DNA from: Microglena sp. YARC
Taxonomy: Eukaryota > Chlorophyta > Chlorophyceae > Chlamydomonadales > Chlamydomonadaceae
Direction of reading: 5' to 3'
Length of the DNA: 64,000 nucleotides
Assembly: GCA_022414725.1 (NCBI GenBank)
Contig: CM039465.1
Location: 46,696,495 to 46,760,494 of the forward strand
Within the stretch, counting starts at the first letter, position 1. Each line of letters starts with the position of its first letter. This document shows, one piece after another, positions 22,742 through 34,169 of this stretch. The notes under the pieces are model-generated. The model was not told the origin of the DNA and made no database searches. It was given only the letters and a program-made list of their open reading frames with translations. The translations under genes were made by a program, and so were the position numbers.

Positions 22742-23217
22742 GTTGACTCAGCTGAAAAATGAATAGGAGTCTGAACCAGCTTGCACAAAATCAAGAGGGG
22801 CAAAGGGAAGTTGGGTAATCACTGAGTTCACATTTCTAGCTGAAGCAAGGGGCTACAACAAATTGCCTGGCCCAAGCTCAGACGAATCTCCTGCACTTGC
22901 TTTTGCTGCTGTTGCTGTGACTTCTGCTGCTGTTGCTGCGAATTCTGCTGCGGTTGCGAGACCAGCATGCGAGACCAGCATACATCAAGACGGTGGCACA
23001 AAGGACGCCACCGTCCTGGTGGAGACTCAATCTTCTAGGGCAGTGCTGGTCTCGCAGAAAGGATTGGGAAGCAAGATGGAAGACAGAACGAAAGCAATAC
23101 GCAAATTCTGCTGCGCTGGTGGTTGAAAATTGATGATTTGTCCACCTGTCTGAACCCTTCCTTACAATTAGGCGCAGGCTAACCCTGAAAAATAGGCGCA
23201 GACTTTCTTGACGCAGG
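22625..23217 (-). repeat. Right arm of large inverted duplication
   Basis: Partner of 20714-21440. The two arms point toward each other across a 1.2-kb spacer. Confidence 0.85.
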
Positions 23218-24289
23218 GGAGCATTCGACCAGCCAGCTATCTTCTGCTGTGCACAATAACACCAGCTTCAAGCGTTTTTGTGGAATCTTGCTCTTGCGCT
23301 AATCTTCTAGCGTGTGTGATAACGCCTGCTTCAAGTGGCTTGAAGAATTCTGGTGCTTTGTTTGTGCATCCTGGAAGCTTCCCGCGCCGTTCATCCTCGA
23401 ACAGGAACTTAGATACAACCGGATACAACCGCATCCGACCGCATGTTCGAAGAAGTCCCCGAATAAGTCCTCACAAGGGTTTGCCACACAATTCGAATTT
23501 TCGTATCCTGGCTGTACTTACTGACGCCAGGTACGACTCGATCGTTGATTTTTTGCATTCTTTCCTCTCCTTCGCCGTTTAACTCTTTGCTTCTTCCAAT
23601 CTTCCTGCCACAACGGGTTGATTATTGGGCGCTCTCACGGCCGGTCATATACCATCTCTTCAGCGGATCGTCGATTCCTCAGGATCCCATCTTCTGTGTA
23701 ATTTGTAAGGACTGCTTGCAGCTGTTCTCGATGCCCCATCCTTTGCGCAAATGAGCAAGCCAATTTGATTATCCACTCTTTCTTTCTTTCTTTCTTTCTA
23801 TAAACTGTGCGCTCCACGAAGTCTGTTGCTTTCAACTTTACTCAGTCGTCTGCGAACACCTGAGTACTAGCAGGTCAACGTCCCACTGAATATCGAACTT
23901 GGTTTTAGCCTCAAGCCGTGAGCCTGTTCGCCATCTTCTGCAATTCAATTGGCAGTCAAAGCATTAGCATGCGCCGTCCCAGCACGCACTCGTCGTTGTT
24001 GACGAAACCGTTGAATCGCCTTGAAAAAAGTTGCTTCCCACTCATCCCCACCCGCTCCGCCTCCCCCTAGACCGTCCTTAGGCGCGAGCATCTATATCGT
24101 AATTCAAGTTGCCAAACTCGCCACTTCCTGCACATTCGCGAGTCGAGCTTGAGCTTTTCTGGCGACTCCTGCCTCCTAGTCGTACTGACTGGTCTGTCTA
24201 TCTGACAGATCGCACTTTTTTGAACGCAGGGGTTTGCCTATCCCAGCGGATTCAGCCACACCCCACCCTGTCTCTTCCAGTAAAAAATA
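23218..24289. other. Upstream region of the wall-protein gene
   Basis: No coding region supported. A (TTTC)n run lies at 23777-23799. The last few hundred bases are the likely promoter and 5' UTR of the gene starting at 24290; no clear TATA element was found. Confidence 0.4.
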
Positions 24290-24527
24290 ATGCCTCGCAT
24301 CATGGTTCCTACTAGCCTCCTGGTCGCCCTGGTTGTCCTCCAAGGTGAGATACTTAGCTCCCCATTATCACAGCCCACACCTCCAAGGGATCTGAGGTGG
24401 AAAATCAGAATCCAAGTACCCTACCTGTCCTTAACCTGTAGGATCACGAGGTGGTGGTGGACCTATGGGGTGGGTGGCTTAGGGTGTGAGATGGTCCACC
24501 AGGATCCAAGTGCCTTACCTGTTAGTT

Positions 24528-24574
<47 letters not shown>

Positions 24575-27505
24575 ACACACCCACAAACACACACAAGCAA
24601 ACACATACCCCCCCCCCCCCCACACACCCCCCCCACACACAAACACACACACAAACACACGCACACACAAACACACACACACATGCCGCAGATGTCTAGG
24701 TCACGTCTCACCAACCCAAGCACCGCAGGAAGCATGCGTTGCATTCAGTTTTTTCTGCTGTCAAATGAACCGATCAGTATTTTCTGCTGTCAAATGCACA
24801 GATCAGTGTTTTCTGCTGTCAAATGCACAGATCAGTGTTTTCTGTTGTCAAATGCGCAGATCAGTTTATTCTGCTTTCAAATGATCCGATCAGTTTCTTC
24901 TGCTGTCGACTGGACAGATCAGTCTTTTCTGCTGTCAGATTAACAGATCAAGGGCCCTTCTTATACAGGCCTGACCATCGCCCCATGGGCTCGCATCCCC
25001 CGGCCCTGCAAGCACTGCCAGAACCGCCCCAACCACTTTCACTACTGGGAGGTAGACCCGCCCTATCCCCCGCCACCAGAGGAGCTCTCCCCACCTGTAG
25101 CAGTGGACTCCCCCCCTCCTGTGGTCGAGCTCTCCCCCCCTCCTGTGGTGGTTGACTCCTCCCCACCTTTGGTAAAGCCATCCTCCCCTCCTGTCATGGT
25201 TGACTCCCCCCCACCTTTGGTCGAGCTCTCCCCCTCTCCTGTGGTAATCAACTCCCCCCCTCCTGTCATGGTTGACTCCTCCCCACCTTTGGTCGAGCTC
25301 TCCTCCCCTCCTGTCGTGGTTGACTCCCCCCCACCTTTGGTCGAGCTCTCCCCCCCTCCTGTCTCCTTCAACTCTCCCCTTGCCGTGGTCGATGTCTCCC
25401 CATCTCCAGTGCTGGTGTACTTCCCCCCTCCCTCCCCAGCACCCGAGTCCTCCCCCCCTCCTCGTACTCCCTTCTGCAAGCACTGCAGACCAGGCCATTG
25501 GCACTTCCTCCCCCCCAACCCCGGCGCACTTGTCTCTCCCCCCTGCCGATGCCTCCTCGCCACCAGAGCTCGAGGTCTACCCCCTTCCTATGTATCCACC
25601 CCCTGTCTACCCCCCTCCAGCCACCTCATGCAAGCACTGCATGACCTACAAGAGTAAGTTTGATCGCTACTAAGGGCTCTAGCGCTCAATATTGGGCTAC
25701 TTGGAATCTGTATTGGAATTGGGCTACTCGGAATCTGTATTGGGGATCTGTATTGGAATTGGGCTTCTTGGAATCTGTATTAGGAATCTGTATTGGAATT
25801 GGGCTACTCAGAATCTGTATTTGGAATTGGGCTACTCGGAATCTGTAATGGGAATCTGTACTGGAATTGGACTACTTGGAATCTGTTTTGGTATCGGTAA
25901 CTTGGAATTGGTATTGGCATTGGATCATTCACCTGCATCTGTTGGATCATACCCAGGGATTTGTTTTCAAATCTGAAAGTTTTTTTTCTAGCTTAATGGC
26001 TTTTCGCCTCCTCCAGGGACAGTGCTTTCATAGTTTTAATAGCTTTTTAGGGCCATATAGTGCAAACATATTTTTTTATATAATTTGGGTAGTGGCAATT
26101 TGGGCTTAACAGGGGTCAAAAGTAGCGATCGCTATATGAAGCGGGGGGGGGGGGGGGGGGGGAATCCCTGACCATCCCCTTTCATCAGTCAGCACTGCGT
26201 ATATGTAGGGAGCGGCAAATCATATGATGTTGGCCAAAGACGAGTATGATATCATATGATATCATATACAAATCAAATGATAGACAGCCCCAGGCCAAAG
26301 TTACCTAGTCAGCCCTCCGGCATCATATGATATCATATGATGACATGATATCATATTGCCGATCCCTACGTATATGTACTGCAGGGTAAACCTAAACCCT
26401 AAACTCTACAACTATGTGAGGGTATAGATTGGATTCGATCGTTACATTATGTTTTTCAGCTAAATTTAGACTGCTCACTGCCTTCCAATTCCAAGTCTGG
26501 TACCTGGGATACACTGCTTCATTTTTGGGCTACGCGTAGCGGCTTCCATCCACGGCGTTTGCAGCTTTTTCTTTCACCCCTGGTCCAAGTCTAAATAATT
26601 ATATTTATGTAGGGATATACCCACCCTACCATCTATAACTATGTAAGGATAAACTGTAACCTCCATCACATCCATTAAGCCATGGAAACTTTAATATCTT
26701 ATTTTGTTTTATCTTAACTTTTTTATATATCTCTGCTCCCAATGTCTCTCACTTGTAAGTTTGATTTGACCCCCAGTCCCCACTCTTGATCGCAATTGTA
26801 AGTTTGGTCGAACTTATTTGCTCCCAATGTTGATCACTCTTGTCTGTTTGATCTAACTTCTCTGCTCCCAATGTTGATCACACTTGTCTGTTTGATCTAA
26901 CTTCTCTGCTCCCAATGTTGATCACACTTGTCTGTTTGATCTAACTTCTCTGCTCCCAATGTTGATCACACTTGTCTGTTTGATCTAACTTCTCTGCTCC
27001 CAATGTTGATCACACTTGTCTGTTTGATCTAACTTCTCTGCTCCCAATGTTGATCACACTTGTCTGTTTGATCTAACTTCTCTGCTCCCAATGTTGATCA
27101 CACTTGTCTGTTTGATCTAACTTCTCTGCTCCCAATGTTGATCACACTTGTCTGTTTGATCTAACTTCTCTGCTCCCAATGTTGATCACACTTGTCTGTT
27201 TGATCTAACTTCTCTGCTCCCAATGTGTCTTGATTGCAGTTGACGCCCAAAGTACAACGCCCATGGCTGCCACCGCTTGCGGTGACCTGGCGGCGTTCTT
27301 CAACGCTGACTCAGATCTCAAGAACTCCGGTTCCAATACCAAGTTTGTGTGCTCCACCGGGCCTAAGCTTGAAGAACTGGATGGAAAACTGTATGAGATG
27401 GTGGAGGTTTGCGCTGACCCTACCATTGTGGACGAAGCATTCCTTGACCTTTGGTCCAGCTATTATTTGGATGGCGGTAGGTTCGATAAAAGAAAAATGG
27501 TGTAG
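24290..27505 (+). CDS. Secreted Pro-rich (HRGP-like) protein with CKHC motifs, spliced
   Basis: Exon 1 (24290-24344) codes for MPRIMVPTSLLVALVVLQ, a signal peptide, and stops at CAAG|GTGAGA. Exon 2 (24969-25653; ATACAG|GC) continues in phase 1 with GLTIAPWARIPRPCKHCQ, then about 110 residues of SPPPVV-type repeats as in extensins and pherophorin rods, then a second CKHC (PFCKHCRPGHWHF) and a third (TSCKHCMTYK). A one-base length difference in the C-run at 25509-25516 breaks the frame between the second and third motif; it is either a sequencing error or a mutation. The donor AAGA|GTAAGT joins in matching phase to exon 3 (27240 onward; TTGCAG|TT), reading IDAQSTTPMAATACGDLAA and ending near LWSSYYLDGG. 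Exon 3 either reads to a stop at 27505 or splices at 27476 (GGCG|GTAGGT). Likely an extracellular or cell-wall protein. The family of exon 3 was not recognised. Confidence 0.6.
24534..24682. repeat. Poly-C and (CA)n run in intron 1
   Basis: Long C-run followed by ACACAC and ACAAACAC repeats. Confidence 0.85.
24745..24955 (+). repeat. 29-bp tandem repeat in intron 1
   Basis: About seven copies of TTTTCTGCTGTCAAATG plus CACAGATCAGTG-type sequence, ending just before the exon 2 acceptor. Confidence 0.85.
25685..25930 (+). repeat. Tandem repeat in intron 2
   Basis: Many copies of GGAATCTGTATT/GGAATTGGGCTACT in varying order. Confidence 0.85.
26140..26162. repeat. Poly-G run
   Basis: Homopolymer G tract inside intron 2, just upstream of a palindromic MITE. 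Confidence 0.9.
26206..26368. mobile_element. Palindromic MITE, family ATATCATATGAT, copy 1
   Basis: Termini GGGAGCGGCA and TGCCGATCCC are inverted repeats, with TA on both sides (26206-26207 and 26367-26368). The inner part is made of ATGATATCATATGAT words and a CAAAGTTAC..CTAGTCA block shared with the other copies. Confidence 0.75.
26829..27225 (+). repeat. 44-bp tandem repeat before exon 3
   Basis: About nine nearly identical units containing TTGATCACACTTGTCTG and ending CTCCCAATG. The array runs up to the exon 3 acceptor; the last unit supplies the polypyrimidine-like stretch. Confidence 0.92.
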
Positions 27506-27602
27506 TACAACAGTAGGTTGGGTTTGAATGGCGGTAGGCTTGGTAACAAAAATGGCATAGTACAACAGGAGGTTGGGGTTGAATGGCGGTAGGTTTGGTC
27601 TG
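27466..27602 (+). repeat. Tandem copies of the exon 3 end
   Basis: The GATGGCGGTAGGTT sequence holding the donor of exon 3, with the following AAAATGG...TAGTACAACAG, is repeated two more times (GAATGGCGGTAGG at about 27528 and 27582). Confidence 0.75.
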
Positions 27603-27867
27603 ATTAGTGTTTCTTTTTTGGGCTGCACCTGGCAGCTTCCAGTCAGCTCAATTCGCTAGCCAATGGGCCAATCCCAAAGCTTTCAAGTACACTAGCTAGC
27701 TCCATTAGCCAGCCATTGGGCCAATCCCGAAGCTTTCAGTTGCATTCGAGTGCCCTTTACGTTAGCTTTCAGGTACACTAGCTAGCTTCAGCTTTGGCCC
27801 AAGGACAGGGAAAGGGAGCTGTCTAGAAGCTGCTACGCTCAGGTTTGGTCTGATTAGCGTTTCATTT

Positions 27868-28075
27868 TTGGCGGAGCCCCCTCTTCAAGGGGGTGGGAGC
27901 CCCCAGGGTCACCCCATTGTCTGTCAGTGCGTGTGACCGTCTGACCAATATAAAGCCTGACACGTCAGCCAACGGTCTCGTAACCAACTCGCTTCAGTTG
28001 CCACCTGTCGCTCCGTTGCAAACACTCTCCGCCATTTTGTAGGGTCGCTTGCGACGCTGCATAGAACTTGTCACC
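27868..28075 (+). repeat. Interspersed repeat, family TTTTTGGCGGAG
   Basis: Begins TTTTTGGCGGAGCCCCC and runs to GACGCTGCATAGAACTTG. An inverted relative of its second half is at 52095-52245, and inverted pieces of its first 90 bases are at 51525-51615 and 52350-52420. Confidence 0.7.
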
Positions 28076-28165
28076 CTCAGGCTTCTTACCCATGGGAGGT
28101 GGGTCTTGGGGTTTTCACCCTAAGGGTTGTTACCCAGATGAGGTGGGTTTCTATTTGCTCACCAG

Positions 28166-28333
28166 TAGGGAACAGCAATATGTTATAATATGATATCATA
28201 ATACCATATGATATCATATGATGCCGGCATTTTGACTAGGCCAAAGTTACTATTTACAAACAATGTCATATGATGTCATTTATATGATATTATACTCGCC
28301 TTTTGTCGAAATCATACGATATGCCGGTCCCTA
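28166..28333. mobile_element. Palindromic MITE copy 2
   Basis: Bounded by TA|GGGAACAGCA and TGCCGGTCCC|TA, with the same inner blocks as 26206-26368, in inverse order. Confidence 0.75.
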
Positions 28334-28464
28334 CTAACCAGTGACCTGAGGGGTCTGGGTTTGGTTTGATTACAGGGTCTACTAGCTTTCAGGACTCCCA
28401 CCCTACTCCACCCCTTTCCTCTCCTTTCTTTCTTGCCCATGCTGTTTTGATCTCCTTTTTTATC

Positions 28465-29600
28465 CATGCTCTGCAGCTGACATCATATGAGCTAGGAGTG
28501 GCATGCACGGATTGCACGCGACTCACTCATCCATTCACCCATGAAACCATCCACCCACCTACCCCACCCATGTACCCATCCACCCACCCATCCACCCACT
28601 CATGTAAATGTCCATCCCCCCACCCATCCCCCCACCCATGTACACATCCATCCCCCCACCCATCCTCCCACCCTTGTACCCATCCACCCACCCATCTCCC
28701 GACCTATGTACCCATCCTCCCGTCCACCCATCCATTCTCTGTGCTATGCAGCTGAGATCATGCGAGCTAGAATTGGCATGCACACAACTCACCCACCCAT
28801 CCCCCCACCCATGTTCTCACCCACATAACTCACCCACCCACCCATGTTCCAACCCACACAACTCACCCACCCACCCACCCACAACTCACCCACCCATAAC
28901 TCACCCACCCACAGATGTTCCTACCCACCCATCCTCCGTGCTACGCAGCTGATTTCATGCGAGCTAGGATTGACATGCACACAACTCACCCACCAATCCC
29001 CCTGCCCATGTTCCCAACCACCTATCCTCCTACACACCCATCCTTCCAACCATCCTTCCACCCACCCATCCTCTCATCCTCCCACCCACCCATCCTTCCA
29101 CCCATCCCCCCACCCACCCATCTAACCACCCATCCTCCGTGCTATGCAGCTAGGGTCGCTGACACTCAACTTACCTACCCATCCCCCCACCCATCCTTCT
29201 ACCCATCCTCCCATCCACCCACCGATCCATCTAACCACCCATCCACCCACCCATGTTCCCACCCACCCATCCCCCCACGTATCCATCTAACCACCCATCC
29301 TCCGTGCTATGCAGCCGATTTCATGCTAGCTAGGGTCGCTGACACTCAACTTACCTACCCATCCCCCCCACCCATGTTCCCACCCATCCTCCCATCCACC
29401 CACCAATCCATCTAACCACCCATCCCCCCACCCATGTTCCCACCCACCCATCCCCCACGTATCCATCTAACCACCCATTCTCTGTGCTATGCAGCTGATT
29501 GCATGCTAGCTAGGGTCGCTGACACTCAACTCACCTACCCATCCCACCACCCATGTTCCCACCCACCCATCCTTCCACTCATTTTCTGTGCTATGTAGCT
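28465..29600 (+). repeat. Satellite array with (CACCCATC)n
   Basis: CACCCATCC-type microsatellite alternates about seven times with a conserved unit CTATGCAGCTGATTTCATG...GCTAG. Spacing varies from about 110 to 270 bases. One inverted copy of the unit is at 30230-30295. The open frames in this array reflect the repeat and are not taken as genes. Confidence 0.85.
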
Positions 29601-29624
29601 GATTTCATGCTATTAAGGATCGCT

Positions 29625-29775
29625 AGCACCCTGGGGGGTGACGAAGCGGCATACAAATGTAGCAGCTTTTTCTCCGTACAAGGCTGCGACACTTCGTCAC
29701 AAGCCCAATTCCAGTGCCAATATTCTCGCATTTGTCGCCGCAACTGCTTTTGGATTCCATACCGCCCCCCTCCCC
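29625..29775 (+). CDS. Cys-rich exon-like frame, ShK-like ending
   Basis: STLGGDEAAYKCSSFFSVQG, then CDTSSQAQFQCQYSRICRRN and CFWIPYRPPPP. The cysteine spacing, with C..YSxxCRRNC at the end, recalls ShKT-type modules, and the Pro-run resembles the 24.3-kb gene. It could be a further exon of that gene, but no acceptor of matching phase was found. The frame on both sides is repeat. Confidence 0.3.
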
Positions 29776-30035
29776 CTGTCGCCGTAACTGCTTCTGGATT
29801 CCATACAGCCCCTCCCCATGTGCAGCAGTAGCATCTACACGTTGTCCCAAGACAAAATCTAGTGCCAATATACTCGCATTTGTTGCCACACTGCTTCTGG
29901 ATTCCCTACAGCCCCCCTCCCCGGTCGCAGCTATAGCATCTACACGTTATCCCAAGCAGAAATTCAGTGCCAATATTTTAGCATTTTTCGCCGCAACTGC
30001 TTCTGGATTTCCTACAGCCCCCCTCCCCAAGTCCC
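29705..30035 (+). repeat. Repeated copies of the Cys-rich exon end
   Basis: CAGTGCCAATATTCTCGCAT followed by the GCCGCAACTGCTTCTGGATT part is present at 29707, 29858 and 29966, with a shorter copy at 29777. The spacers are CCCCTCCCC and ATCTACACGTT blocks. Confidence 0.75.
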
Positions 30036-30383
30036 CGCAAGCATGGTAGATAGCACGGTGGGATTCAAGTGTTCCCCGGACGATTTGTATTTGTTGCATG
30101 CACTCGAGACACCCATGCAAATCTGAACTGTCTCTTGGGGATGGGGTTCCATGCAAGGTGCCAATAGGCTCGCATCCACCCATCTGGAGGAGCTTCTAGG
30201 CAGCTCTTCTGGATGGGTACATGGGAGAGTGGGTGGGTGAGATGTGAGCATATCAATCCTAGCTCGCACGATGTCAGCTGCATAGCACTGAGGATGGGTG
30301 CTTAGATGGATGGGTACATGGGTGGGTGGATGATATTTAGAAACTGGGAATCAGATTTTTAGGGTTTCCTTGTATGCTTGTTG

Positions 30384-30520
30384 TTACAGTCCAGGGGTAG
30401 CCAAATAAACTAAAGGTACTTGCCCAGCCATGATACCAGGAGGGCAAAAACGAAAAAACTAATGAACTGAACTCCAAACAATCATTTTACCAACTGAGTT
30501 CGAGCTGCAGTGATCATTTA
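30384..30520. repeat. SINE-like repeat copy
   Basis: Same family as 761-1047. Best preserved at its distal end (CCAACTGAGTTCGAGCTGCAG). Confidence 0.6.
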
Positions 30521-30600
30521 ATTACACCTGCATATATTGGGGAATCGGTCGTGAAAAATGGGGAATCAGTTGTTGAAGAGTTAGACCTTGCACAAATAGT

Positions 30601-31093
30601 TAGGGACCGTCATATCATGATATTAACCGAGGGCGAGTATGATATCATACAGATTGCATCATACGATGACATGATATCACGTTGCCGTGCTGTATGTAGT
30701 GGGAAATTCGTCGCAAAAGAATGGGAAGTCAGTTGCAGAGTTGGACCTTGCACACATAGTTGGGGACCTGCATATCATATGATGCCAACCAAAGGCAAGT
30801 ATGATATCATACAAACTGCATCATATGGTATTGGAAATAAATGGTAACTTTAGCCTAGTAAGGCTGCCGGCATCATATGATATCATATTGCCGTTCCCTA
30901 AACACATATAATATATATCATATATATATATCATATGATATCATATTGCCATCCTCAAAATACATATAAATATACATGTACATCATAATGGTGGCATGAC
31001 ATCATATGATATCATATTGCCATTCCATTTATATATAATTATAAATATGCATATACATCATATTGGTGACATAATGTCACATAGCCGTTCCGT
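30601..31093. mobile_element. Cluster of palindromic MITE copies
   Basis: At least two recognisable copies (about 30601-30692 and 30760-30900) and two degenerate ones (to 31093), each with GGGACCnGCA or TTGCCGTTCCC ends and ATGATATCATA cores. Confidence 0.65.
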
Positions 31094-31162
31094 ACACGTA
31101 GTGAGGGATCAGATGCAAAACATCAGATGCTAGGATCAGCGAGGATCGCTCTTTCAACCATC

Positions 31163-31712
31163 GAACAACCAAGTGTAGTAAACCAATCGTTGGTCGAAGT
31201 TGGTTGAACAACCAAGTGTAGTAAACCAATTGTTGGTTGAAGTTGGTTGAACAACCAAGTGTAGTAAACCAATTGTTGGTCGAAGTTGGTTGAACAACCA
31301 AGTGTAGTAAACCAATTGTTGGTCGAAGTTGGTTGAACAACCAAGTGTAGTAAACCAATTGTTGGTCGAAGTTGGTTGAACAACCAAGTGTAGTAAACCA
31401 ATTGTTGGTCGAAGTTGGTTGAACAACCAAGTGTAGTAAACCAATTGTTGGTTGAAGTTGGTTGAACAACCAAGTGTGGTAAACCAATTGTTGGTCGAAG
31501 TTGGTTGAACAACCAAGTGTAGTAAACCAATTGTTGGTTGAAGTTGGTTGAACAACCAAGTGTGGTAAACCAATTGTTGGTCGAAGTTGGTTGAACAACC
31601 AAGTGTAGTAAACCAATTGTTGGTTGAAGTTGGTTGAACAATCAAGTGTGGTAAACCAATTGTTGGTCGAAGTTGGTTGAACAACCAAGTGTGGTAAACC
31701 AATTGTTGGTTG
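31163..31712 (-). repeat. 43-bp satellite array
   Basis: About 12-13 units of 43 bases (ACAACCAAGTGTAGTAAACC followed by AATTGTTGGTYGAAGTTGG). All three minus-strand frames are open through it (about 170-200 codons each). This is what a stop-free unit whose length is not a multiple of three would give, so no protein is called. Confidence 0.93.
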
Positions 31713-31719
31713 AAGAATC

Positions 31720-32842
31720 GGGGTAGGCTGAAGTTGAACTTAAACCTTTAAGGCTGCTCGCCATCTTCGGGAGTAACATAATCAGGCAAGGCTAACGAAT
31801 CAAGAATGAAGTGGAATGAAATCGAACTATGCCTTGTGTTGTGTTGAAGAAAACAGTGAAATGGATAACGACATTAAGGGTTCCATGACCTGAGGATGGG
31901 GTAATCGTGACAATATGATGAGGTTGTTCACATACCCCACACACCCACCCCACACACACGCACCACTCGTGGATGGGGTATTGCGTTGTGTTGAACAATG
32001 CATTGTGTTGTAGAGTTGGACCTTGCACCCAAGGTGGGGAATCAGATGCCAAACATTGGGGATCAAATCATGGGTAGCAGAAGAACACCCTGGACACACT
32101 CACGGACATGGCTGTCGACATTTTCATATTGGTAGGGCATTGGAATCAAGTTGTACTGTGGTGATGGGCTGAAGAAGCATGTGTATAGGTGTTGTTGTGG
32201 ATAGATGTCCGTTGCATCGCAGGACGCAGGCTATACAATTGGTTACGTCTCGGTCAGCAGGAATGGGGGTCCTCCTGAACAACCCTGGTAGAGATGGCCT
32301 AAATTAGCATGTTTATAGATAGGGTTTATTAATGTGTTTATAGTTTCTTTCCGGGCAGAGGGGTCTATGGTCTAAGATCCAAGTTGAAAACTTTATCGAG
32401 ACGTGATATCAATAGGGGTCGGCTATGTTGTATGATATTAGTGAATAAATAATATTATATAGTATTAGTCGGGCGAGCCGTCTCACCAGAATTTCGAATT
32501 TAATTGAAAAATTAATAATATTGTGACACTGTAATAATATTAGTTAATATTACTTTTTCAAACACTGATATTCGTTGCCGTTCCCTAGATATCAACAGTT
32601 GAAGCGGCAAGAGGAAAGAGAGAATAATTGATTGCCAGATCCTATTTTTGAGAAACAGACAAATTAACCCGAATTTGTTGATCAAGACTCCAGCATGAGA
32701 CTGGTCCAGAATCCCGATTCCTATAAAGGATGGAAATACCTAATACATTTATTTAGAAAAGCGATCAGAACCGCACAATTCAATTATCATTCCAAATGGG
32801 GTGGTGATCTTATTATATTGTAGAAAACGATTACCGGTTTCA
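31720..32842. other. Intergenic, no gene seen
   Basis: Contains a degenerate relative of the palindromic MITE near 32410-32590 (GGGGTCGGCTAT...GTTGCCGTTCCCTA) and an inverted relative of the 20040 repeat. No coding support. Confidence 0.45.
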
Positions 32843-32960
32843 CTGTAGCACGACCGCAGGGCCCCCGTGGCGTGGGTAAAACGTTCTTCGTTTTCGCCCT
32901 TCCTGTCACGGGTGGGCAAGTCCCATGAGCCTATTTGGCCTACCTAAATACATACAAATA
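32843..32960. repeat. SINE-like repeat copy, inverted
   Basis: Contains CACTGTAGCACGACC, then GGGCAAGTCCC and CCTATTTGGCC: the reverse complement of the 761 family. Confidence 0.6.
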
Positions 32961-33147
32961 TAGATGTTGTGGATAGAAGGGAGCAAGCCTTTGTATTGAT
33001 ACCCATTGCGTCCATGGGAAGGTGTGAGGCATTCAATTCCTTTATGTCTTGCAGCAGTTGGTGATATCCCGAATAAGTATTTTATAGGTGCTGTGGATCG
33101 ATGAAAGTGTGATGGAGTCCTGAAGAAAGTCAGTTGAGCTTTCCCGT

Positions 33148-33212
33148 CAACTTAATTTGGTTGCTTGGCTCCAGCCAGCATTTTGGCTGCTCGCCGTCTT
33201 CAGGCAGTAAAA
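33148..33212 (+). repeat. Short interspersed motif copy
   Basis: Copy of the 2228-2295 motif: GGTTGCTTGGCTCCAGCCAG followed by CATTTTGGCTGCTCGCCGT. Confidence 0.55.
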
Positions 33213-34169
33213 AGTATTGCCAGGAAAAATGTAATCGTTGCCAAAACAATCAAAATCTAAGTATTGTTATCTCTTCATCAGTGAAATGCTTACGGATGTT
33301 GGCTAGTATTTTTATAATCGGGCTGCCATATGCTCAGGGATTTGGGAGGGCATGCACGTTCAAAATTTCTTCTACTATTTTGGCCTGCACGGCTCCAAAA
33401 TAGGGCTGCACGGATCTCCTAACATTTTGGGAAACAAAAAAACTAATGCATCAGCGTCTGCAGCTTTGGGGCTCATCCACCGGGCGGGGGCACCGGGTGG
33501 GGCGGGGGCAGGGGCGGGGGCAGGGGCAAGCCACGCCACCTGCCGCTGGCCAAAAATAGTAGGGGGCCTGGCGGGTCCCCTGGAGGTCGGCCCCGGGGGT
33601 GGTGTAATGTTCGTCAAGCAGCAGTGGCAGCCTCCTTGGTGATGGATGCACGAGCAGTTGCTTACTTATCCGTTCAATTGAATATTGGGGGGGTCAAGAA
33701 TCAATGTAGCATGGCATGGCATTACTATTCAACTGGGTGCCTCGTAAGGCTAATGAACTTATTAGCTCACTGACTTCCCGAAGTTCCATGGAGGCAGGTG
33801 CAGCAACACCCGAGGCTACAGTTGCTACTTCGCAACCTGCAGGAACTAGTGCGAAAGAGCAGATTTCCTTGTCAAGCACAATGCGCTGATGTAATGAGCT
33901 ACGAGAGTCACGAAGAAGCGATATTCAAGGGGAAATCGTAGACATGCTCCAGGTCCCTAGACTGAGTCCACAGGACAGGGGGGAAACGACAAATGAAAAC
34001 GCCGCGTCCACAGTCCGCAACCCTGAGATACGTACGCGAAAAAGTGCCCTCAGAAGTAATCCGCCCCCGACGGGAATCGAACACGAGTCGGAAAGAGTTC
34101 AGGCCAGTCAGATTAACCGGCAATTTTGACCGGCGATCTTGGGAAATGTGAAGATGTGACGATATCGCC
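33213..34169. other. Intergenic, no gene seen
   Basis: A GC-rich stretch at 33470-33600 with GGGGCAGGGGCGGGGGC words and an otherwise unremarkable sequence. A T-arm-like piece at 34060-34090 does not extend to a tRNA. Confidence 0.45.

Noticed and set aside
22863..23126. Plus-strand Ala/Val-rich frame in the right inverted arm
   Set aside because: Its mirror also exists in the left arm on the minus strand, with no start or splice context. Likely a by-product of GCAACAGCAGCAG repeats.
26829..27225. Regular 44-bp array as a CRISPR-like locus
   Set aside because: Head-to-tail satellite with no variable spacers, inside a eukaryotic intron.
34060..34095. tRNA gene suggested by a T-arm-like GGGAATCGAACAC on the plus strand
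   Set aside because: No D-arm, anticodon arm or pairing acceptor stem could be drawn around it.
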